From positions 248,001-312,000 of the forward strand of contig NC_061800.1 in assembly GCF_021462225.1 (NCBI RefSeq): 64,000 nt of DNA, written 5' to 3'. Each line of letters begins with the position of its first letter. Positions within the stretch are counted from its first letter, which is position 1. The translations under genes and the position numbers were made by a program. This stretch comes from Girardinichthys multiradiatus. Taxonomy: Eukaryota; Chordata; Actinopteri; Cyprinodontiformes; Goodeidae. This document shows positions 58,195 through 64,000 of this stretch, one piece after another. Under the pieces are notes generated by a model that was not told the DNA's origin, did no database searches, and saw only the letters and a program-made list of their open reading frames with translations.

Positions 58195-59796
58195 CAGGTC
58201 CTTCTCAAAATATTAGCATATTGTGATAAAGTTCATTATTTTCCATAATGTCATGATGAAAATTTAACATTCATATATTTTAGATTCATTGCGCACTAAC
58301 TGAAATATTTCAGGTCTTTTATTGTCTTAATACGGATGATTTTGGCATACAGCTCATGAAAACCCCAAATTCCTATCTCACAAAATTAGCATATCATTAA
58401 AAGGGTCTCTAAACGAGCTATGAACCTAATCATCTGAATCAACGAGTTAACTCTAAACACCTGCAAAAGATTCCTGAGGCCTTTAAAACTCCCAGCCTGG
58501 TTCATCACTCAAAACCCCAATCATGGGTAAGACTGCCGACCTGACTGCTGTCCAGAAGGCCACTATTGACACCCTCAAGCAAGAGGGTAAGACACAGAAA
58601 GAAATTTCTGAACGAATAGGCTGTTCCCAGAGTGCTGTATCAAGGCACCTCAGTGGGAAGTCTGTGGGAAGGAAAAAGTATGGCAGAAAACACTGCACAA
58701 CGAGAAGAGGTGACCGGACCCTGAGGAAGATTATGGAGAAAGGCCGATTCCAGACCTTGGGGGACCTGCGGAAGCAGTGGACTGAGTCTGGAGTAGAAAC
58801 ATCCAGAGCCACCGTGCACAGGCGTGTGCAGGAAATGGGCTACAGGTGCCGCATTTCCCAGGTCAAGCCACTTTTGAACCAGAAACAGCGGCAGAAGCGC
58901 CTGACCTGGGCTACAGAGAAGCAGCACTGGACTGTTACTCAGTGGTCCAAAGTACTTTTTTCGGATGAAAGCAAATTCTGCATGTCATTCGGAAATCAAG
59001 GTGCCAGAGTCTGGAGGAAGACTGGGGAGAAGGAAATGCCAAAATGCCAGAAGTCCAGTGTCAAGTACCCACAGTCAGTGATGGTCTGGGGTGCCGTGTC
59101 AGCTGCTGGTGTTGGTCCACTGTGTTTTATCAAGGGCAGGGTCAATGCAGCTAGCTATCAGGAGATGTTGGAGCACTTCATGCTTCCATCTGCTGAAAAG
59201 CTTTATGGAGATGAAGATTTCATTTTTCAGCACGACCTGGCACCTGCTCACAGTGCCAAAACCACTGGTAAATGGTTTACTGACCATGGTATCACTGTGC
59301 TCAATTGGCCTGCCAACTTTCCTGACCTGAACCCCATAGAGAATCTGTGGGATATTGTGAAGAGAACGTTGAGAGACTCAAGACCCAACACTCTGGATGA
59401 GCTAAAGGCCGCTATCGAAGCATCCTGGGCCTCCATAAGACCTCAGCAGTGCCACAGGCTGATTGCCTCCATGCCACGCCGCATTGAAGCAGTCATTTCT
59501 GCAAAAGGATTCCCGACCAAGTATTGAGTGCATAACTGTACATGATTATTTGAAGGTTGACGTTTTTTGTATTAAAAACACTTTTCTTTTATTGGTCGGA
59601 TGAAATATGCTAATTTTGTGAGATAGGAATTTTGGGTTTTCATGAGCTGTATGCCAAAATCATCCGTATTAAGACAATAAAAGACCTGAAATATTTCAGT
59701 TAGTGTGCAATGAATCTAAAATATATGAATGTTAAATTTTCATCATGACTTTATGGAAAATAATGAACCTTATGCTAATATTTTGAGAAGGACCTG
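58195..59796 (+). mobile_element. Tc1-like transposon, complete
   Basis: Inverted repeats of about 200 bp (58,195-58,394 and 59,605-59,796) begin CAGGTCCTTCTCAAAATATT, or its close variant, and are flanked by TA on both sides (58,193-58,194 and 59,797-59,798). The transposase gene between them is open. The arms differ at few positions, so the insertion is young. Confidence 0.95.
58523..59527 (+). CDS. Tc1 transposase, intact
   Basis: 334 aa, within the usual Tc1 range. An N-terminal paired-like DNA-binding region has two helix-turn-helix units (KEISERIGCSQSAVSRHL at about 32-50, and RRVQEMGYRCR at about 100), with a basic GRKKYGRKH between them. The catalytic triad is complete: first Asp in LFSDESKF at about 151, second in FQHDLAPAH at about 243, and Glu in DLNPIENLWD at about 278, with the 34-residue spacing of D34E. 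It cuts and pastes the element at TA sites. No frameshift or stop was seen, so the copy may be competent. Confidence 0.95.
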   Translation: MGKTADLTAVQKATIDTLKQEGKTQKEISERIGCSQSAVSRHLSGKSVGRKKYGRKHCTTRRGDRTLRKIMEKGRFQTLGDLRKQWTESGVETSRATVHRRVQEMGYRCRISQVKPLLNQKQRQKRLTWATEKQHWTVTQWSKVLFSDESKFCMSFGNQGARVWRKTGEKEMPKCQKSSVKYPQSVMVWGAVSAAGVGPLCFIKGRVNAASYQEMLEHFMLPSAEKLYGDEDFIFQHDLAPAHSAKTTGKWFTDHGITVLNWPANFPDLNPIENLWDIVKRTLRDSRPNTLDELKAAIEASWASIRPQQCHRLIASMPRRIEAVISAKGFPTKY

Positions 59797-59798
59797 TA

Positions 59799-60129
59799 CT
59801 CCTTTCTTTTCCGACTGATTGCAATATTTAAGACAAACGAAACTTCCTGCAGGAAAGTTTTAACTCTTTAACACCTTAATTGATGCACTCTGTGCTTTTT
59901 AATCTTTTTCGTATGTTTTTTATTTTTCTCATCTCCATCCATCAACTTTTTTACTTTAAACAATTGTTTTTAACTATTTAACTTATTTACACTCAAACTT
60001 CAACTCTGTGAAAAACCAAACGTATCTTCCCAAATTAAAGCACATTTAACACAATCATCCCCACCTTTTCCTTTCATTTTTTAGAAGATGATGGTTAATG
60101 TGTAATAAAAAAAAATATATATATATAGA
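59799..60129. other. Non-coding AT-rich flank
   Basis: No gene seen. It ends in an A run and (TA)n at about 60,108-60,126, next to the retroviral leader-like sequence. Confidence 0.4.
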
Positions 60130-60334
60130 TTATATCATACAGAGCAACTTCTCACCCAGATATATTTGTAGACAAATTGTTCGGATCCAATCGACCAGAA
60201 GCCGCAGGCGGGCACCAGGACTCCTCTCCCGTATTATGGAAGTGGACTGAGAACAATGTCTCCAGGCTGGCCAGGCGTCCGTGTCCCCTCCTGTGGTTTC
60301 CTCTGGCACGTTAGATCCTGTTCGTGACGCTAAA
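60130..60334 (-). other. Retroviral leader-like sequence after the LTR
   Basis: Minus-strand sequence following the LTR end begins ATTTAGCGTCACGAACAGG, which could be a degenerate primer-binding site (TGG expected, TAG seen). Further on is a donor-like CTGG|GTGAGAAG at about 60,155. If correct, this LTR was followed by its own 5' leader, although pol lies on the other side. Confidence 0.35.
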
Positions 60335-60960
60335 TTGTTGTGGAATTTTCTTATCAAAATGGGGTAGAAATAACTCATTAAAAGAGCACCAGGCTTTGTC
60401 TTTATAAGTTTTATTCAAAGGCAATCAGGATTTGAAGACCCTGTCACTGAGCTTAGTCAGTGAAACAGAGCCCCGATCGACATTTAACTTCATTCCCTTC
60501 CGGCGGAATGCTACCAACCAAATTATCCAGTTCCCTTACGGCGGAACTACCTAGTCGTTTCTGATCTCCTTGCAGCGAGATCCTACCTAATTTTATTGCT
60601 ATCTCCTTTCGGCGAAATAATACCTTTCCAATTGCTGTCTCCTTTCGGCGAGACACTACCAGCAACTTCCAACTGTCTTTAATATTAAACAAAACGTCTC
60701 ACCTGTGAGCTGACGTCTAGGTGACTCTCCGGACCCCCAGAGTCCCCCGGCGTCGAGCGAAGCAGTTAACCTGTACCGGCCTGATGCGAATTTACACACC
60801 TGGGCTTTCAGCCACCAAGCCTAGGTGCGGCTGTGCGGTAGCGTTTCCTCGGCGTCGGCGGTCCCCAGGGTCCTTCAGTCACTGCACAAAAAACAAGATT
60901 AGGTTAGTTTAAAAAATTATCCGGCGTCGAAGGACCAAGTTAATGTTAGGTATTAATTAG
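60335..60960 (-). repeat. Retroviral LTR (R/U5 and promoter-proximal part)
   Basis: Read on the minus strand: a GC-rich segment (60,890-60,700), the hairpin array (60,655-60,491), a conserved GGGGCTCTGTTTCA..CAGGGTCTTCAAAT block shared with 10,965-11,005, AATAAA at about 60,414-60,409, and an end near CCACAACA (60,335). The 5' limit is uncertain and may extend to about 61,300. Confidence 0.55.
60491..60655 (-). repeat. Array of five hairpins with co-varying stems and a conserved loop
   Basis: In the plus-strand coordinates: 60,491-60,510, 60,529-60,548, 60,563-60,582, 60,600-60,619 and 60,636-60,655. Each has a 6-bp stem and an 8-base loop. In the sense (minus) strand the loops are GCCGGAAG, GCCGTAAG, GCTGCAAG, GCCGAAAG and GCCGAAAG, and the stems are CATTCC/GGAATG, AGTTCC/GGAACT, GATCTC/GAGATC, TATTTC/GAGATA (one G-U wobble) and TGTCTC/GAGACA. 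The loop contains GNAA, a GNRA-type tetraloop flanked by C and G. Confidence 0.85.
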
Positions 60961-61334
60961 TCAACTCAGAGGAAAGAAGTAATGACACAGAGTCTCTGTT
61001 TTTCTTCCGCAAGAGGTAGCTCACACTTTGCAGTGCAAATCTACAAAGTGTTGGCACCCTCTCTCTTTATTTATACATGCTGGTTCACACATAGTTCAAC
61101 AAACATTCAGGGCGTGTGTGTGTGTGTGTGTGTGTGCGTGGGGTCAGAAAGGTTAGGGTTCATGTAAACAGAGAGGGAGAGGGAACTTGGTACGAGCAGC
61201 CCCTAGATGTTGCTGATAGTAACATAACTCACTCCTGTCCCCAATCTCCCTTTTTGTGGCATGTGGGAGAGAAAAGCACTTTGTCCAGACATGAGTGATA
61301 AACATGTCTGGATGGGTTAGGGTTAGGGGGTTAG
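60961..61334. other. Segment between LTR and integrase relic
   Basis: It includes a (GT)n run (about 61,107-61,137) and short TTAGGG-type repeats (61,315-61,342). It is probably U3 or 3' untranslated retroviral sequence. Env is absent. Confidence 0.4.
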
Positions 61335-61790
61335 GGTTAAGGCATCTGGATGTTTAGTTGAAAATAGTTCTATCCATTTAGAAAATTCATCTATAATGAC
61401 TAAACAGAGCCTTTTCCCTTCGCTGTGGTTTAGTTCAATAAAATCCATATGAATTGTTCGGAAAGGGTATTGTGGTTTTGGAAATTGTTCCCTTCATGGT
61501 CTCAGATTCCCTTGTGGATTATGTTTTGCACATGTTAAACATGTTCTACAATAAGAGTTAAATCCAAATGTTGTATAATATTGATGTATCTGTCCTACCA
61601 TTCCTCCCTGTTGAGACATGTGAAACACGATGGCTCAATATTGCCACCCATTTATAAAGGTTCTTTGGTAAGATGGGCTTATTATCTGGTCAAATATAGA
61701 TTTCATCTTTTAATGCAGCTCCAAGTTTTTTCCACATTTCTATCTCCTGTGGTGGACTTTGTTGTTGCATTTATTTTAACACAATATTGT
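61335..61790 (-). pseudogene. Retroviral integrase relic
   Basis: Minus-strand frames read LSHRVSHVSTG and YYTTFGFNSYCRTCLTCAKHNPQG, which is the HHCC zinc finger. Then HMDFIELNHSEGKRL with the first catalytic Asp and LVIIDEFSKWIELF follow. At least two in-frame stops and a frame shift between the His and Cys parts are visible. The rest of the core and the C-terminal domain are missing at the LTR junction. Confidence 0.72.
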
Positions 61791-61952
61791 CTATATTATG
61801 CTGTTTTTCCATAACTAATATTTTGATTTGTCCTGATGCAGCTGCTTTTGCTGTCTTATCTGCAAATGCATTCCCTTTTATGACATCATTTTTGCCAGAA
61901 GTGTTAGCTGCACGCTTACAGGCTGCTAATTTTCTAGGGAGGTGTACTGATT

Positions 61953-63640
61953 TCAGTAATTTTTTAATAAATCAGCATGTGTTACTGGTTTCCCAGTAGA
62001 TGTTACCATGCCTCTATTTTTCCAATATTGAGCGAATGTATGCACTGTTGCAAATGCATATTGACTATCAGTATAAATAGTTACTTCTTCATCTGCAAAT
62101 AGTTTGCAGGTCTCGGTTAGCGCAATTAACTCTGCAGCTTGCGCGGAATATTGTGAAGGTAATTGCTCCGCTTTTAACACTATATCTTTCGTCACCACTG
62201 CATATCTTATTTGTGTCTTCCCTCCTCTTTTCTGTAGGAACCATCTACATAGACTATCTTGCCCTGTATCAGGGGTTGATCCTGCAAATCACTTCTTGTT
62301 TTTGCTTCTTTTTCTGCTAATTCTTGACAATCATGTTGAATTCCATCTTCAGGTGCGGGTAACAGTGTTGCTGAGTTTAAAGTAGTGCACCTTTCTATAG
62401 TTAAGTGTGGTTGTGACAGTAAGGTTGACATGCAGGACAGATGTCTAGCAGGTGATAGAAAGGTCAAATTTGTTTGCAGTAATAATGCTGAAACTGCATG
62501 CGGAACTCTTAAAGTCAGTCAGTCATTTTCTACCGCTTATTCCATAGTGGGTCACAGGGGAGCTGGTGCCTATCTCCAGCAGTCTATGGGCAAGAGGCAG
62601 GTTACACCCTGGACAGATCGCCAGTCCATCACAGGGCAACACACAAACAACCATGCACACACTCATACACCTAAGGTCAATTTAGAGTGACCAATTAACC
62701 TAACAGGCATGTCTTTGGACTGTGGGAGGAAGCCAGAGTACCCGGTGAGAACCCACGCATGCACAGGGAGAACATGCAAACTCCATGCAGAAAAACCCCA
62801 GGCCAGGAACTGAAGCCAGGACCTTCTTGCTGCAAGGCAACAGTGCTACCAACTGCGCCACCGTGTGAGTTAAAAGGTGAAATAACACTATTGTGGCACT
62901 GACTTCAACTGCCATGGAGGCAGCAATTACAGCTCTCACACAATATGGTTGCGCACACGCAACACTATCTAGTTTTGAAGAGAAATAGGCAATTGGTTTC
63001 ATTTTATCTCCATGTTGTTGAACCAGAACTGAAGTCATAAAATGTCCCTTACAATCTACCATCTGAACAAACGGTTTACTATAGTCTGGTAATGCCAAAG
63101 CAGTACTGGAAACTAGAACTTGTTTTATGTTGGTAAATGCTTCTTCAGCTTCTACACTCCATCTTAGTTCAGACGTCATTTTCAGCTCTTCCTCATACAT
63201 TAATTTGTTCAATGGAGTTACTATTTCTGCATAATTTGGCAACCAGTTTCTACAATAATTAGTTAGTCCAAGGAAGGACATCATTTACTTTTTTGTTACT
63301 GGTTTTGGAACTTGTAATATTGCAGTCTTTCTTTCTTCTACAATTGTGTGTCCCCCTGCGCTAAGATTGTGGCCTAGGTTTTTAACCTCATTTTTACACA
63401 ACTGAAGTTTCTTTTTACTGACTTTGTGTTCCTCTTCTGCTAAATGTTTTAATAATGCTATGGTGTCATTTTTACAGGTCTCCTCATCAGGAGAGGCTAA
63501 TAGCACATCATCAACATATAGTAAACCTGACTACCTCCTGGAGGGTCAAACTTGGCCATACTTGCACTCATTACCTGAGAGTATATAGTTGGACTTTCAC
63601 AGTAGGCTTGAGGTAGTCTGGTATAAGTATATCTTTGTCC
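61953..63640 (-). pseudogene. Class I retroviral pol relic: reverse transcriptase and RNase H, split by a SINE
   Basis: Minus-strand order: RT fingers/palm end with a YVDD-type catalytic motif at about 63,505-63,516 in a shifted frame; LLKHLAEEEHKVSKKKLQLC and VKNLGHNLS; a stop; FLGLTNYCRNWLPNYAEI and PLNKLMYEE (thumb/connection); then PIAYFSSKLDSVA. A SINE follows at 62,515-62,868. Past it lie IVYVDGSYRK (first RNase H Asp) and QAAELIALTETCKLF..TIYTDSQYAF (Glu and Asp). Gamma/epsilon-type retroviruses have this layout. Multiple frameshifts make it non-functional. The 5' side stops at 63,640, where a LINE fragment begins. Confidence 0.8.
62515..62868 (-). mobile_element. tRNA-derived SINE, copy 4, inside the retroviral pol
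   Basis: Full-length relative of the copy at 51,850 in reverse orientation. It interrupts the reverse transcriptase-RNase H region of the ERV, so it arrived after the provirus. Confidence 0.88.
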
Positions 63641-64000
63641 CTCAAAGGTAAATGCAAACCAGAACTGACTATCTTTATGACCACTTTTCTGTTATTTTTG
63701 AAAGCATCATCTGCAATGACTCAGTTTGCCAAAGAGACATGATAAGAAAACTTAAGGACGGTGCTGCTGAAACCTTTAACCAGATTTACTCTTCTACCTC
63801 CACTTTGCCCTGTAACACTGTAGATGAGCTGGTAGAAAACTTTCATTCTAAAATCTCAGACATCATTGATTCAATTGCTTCAATTAAAGTGAAAGTTGTT
63901 TCTGGGAAGAAAATGTCTCCATGGAGAAGTGCTCCAACAGTCAGAAGTGAAAAAAAGGAGTGTTGAAAAGCTGAACGCAGGTGGAGAAAGACTGGACTCC
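63641..64000 (+). pseudogene. L2/Rex1-like LINE fragment, runs off the right edge
   Basis: The frame 63,652-63,966 includes LYDHFSVIFESIICNDSV, ETFNQIYSSTSTLPCNTVDEL, ENFHSKISDIIDSIASIKVK, SGKKMSPWRS and KKEC, which is the endonuclease-to-RT linker of an L2-group LINE. TGA at 63,964-63,966 interrupts, after which AERRWRKTGL-like coding sequence continues to the edge. The element is 5'-truncated or broken at the ERV junction. Confidence 0.6.

Noticed and set aside
61315..61342. TTAGGG repeats as a telomere or ancient fusion site
   Set aside because: Only a few units embedded in retroviral sequence; short interstitial repeats are common.

Overview
This window is eukaryotic and almost certainly from a teleost fish. 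It has spliced genes with GT-AG introns, AATAAA signals, long AT microsatellites, and a dense mix of fish-type transposons: a Polinton/Maverick (adintovirus-like) element, APE-type LINEs, L2/Rex1-like LINEs, class I endogenous retroviruses (ERVs), a MULE with fold-back ends, a hAT relative, a Tc1 element and a tRNA-derived SINE. No ordinary single-copy host gene was recognised.

Region 1 (1-16,790) is a decayed Polinton/Maverick. On the plus strand are a basic pX/pVI-like protein, the major capsid protein (frameshifted) and an adenain-like protease. On the minus strand are a second Polinton protein (frameshifted, with its 3' end duplicated), a small basic protein, the A32/FtsK-like packaging ATPase, protein-primed PolB (frameshift, one in-frame stop, and Lys for Glu in exonuclease motif I), a 7-exon spliced gene, a short ORF split by a LINE, the last part of the minor capsid protein joined to a truncated retroviral-type integrase, and a Cys/His protein. 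Another unidentified minus-strand gene runs off the left edge. A 215-233 bp promoter-like segment occurs twice in direct orientation, about 14.3 kb apart.

Region 2 (16,900-20,470) is a six-exon hAT-transposase-like gene with a single in-frame stop, followed by a 5'-truncated LINE with a perfect 12-bp target duplication and an LTR-like remnant. Region 3 (20,472-27,794) is a complete MULE/fold-back transposon. It has a 9-bp target duplication, long inverted ends built from ~145-bp subrepeats (5 copies left, 8 right), and a MULE transposase whose C-terminus looks like a ubiquitin-specific protease. Region 4 (28.4-38.7 kb) holds an L2/Rex1-like LINE, an ERV fragment (integrase, env, LTR; minus strand), and a full-length LINE with an uninterrupted 1061-codon ORF and an 11-bp target duplication.

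Region 5 (38.7-58.2 kb) is mostly non-coding, with SINEs, LINE relics and an LTR/leader-like segment carrying hairpin repeats. Region 6 (58.2-64 kb) has an intact Tc1 element and an ERV on the minus strand (reverse transcriptase, RNase H, integrase) whose LTR carries five hairpins in a row with co-varying stems and a GNRA-type loop. A LINE fragment runs off the right edge.

The items most worth follow-up are the intact 7-exon gene inside the Polinton (9,455-10,894, all introns phase 1), the MULE-protease fusion element, and the hairpin arrays in the retroviral LTRs.
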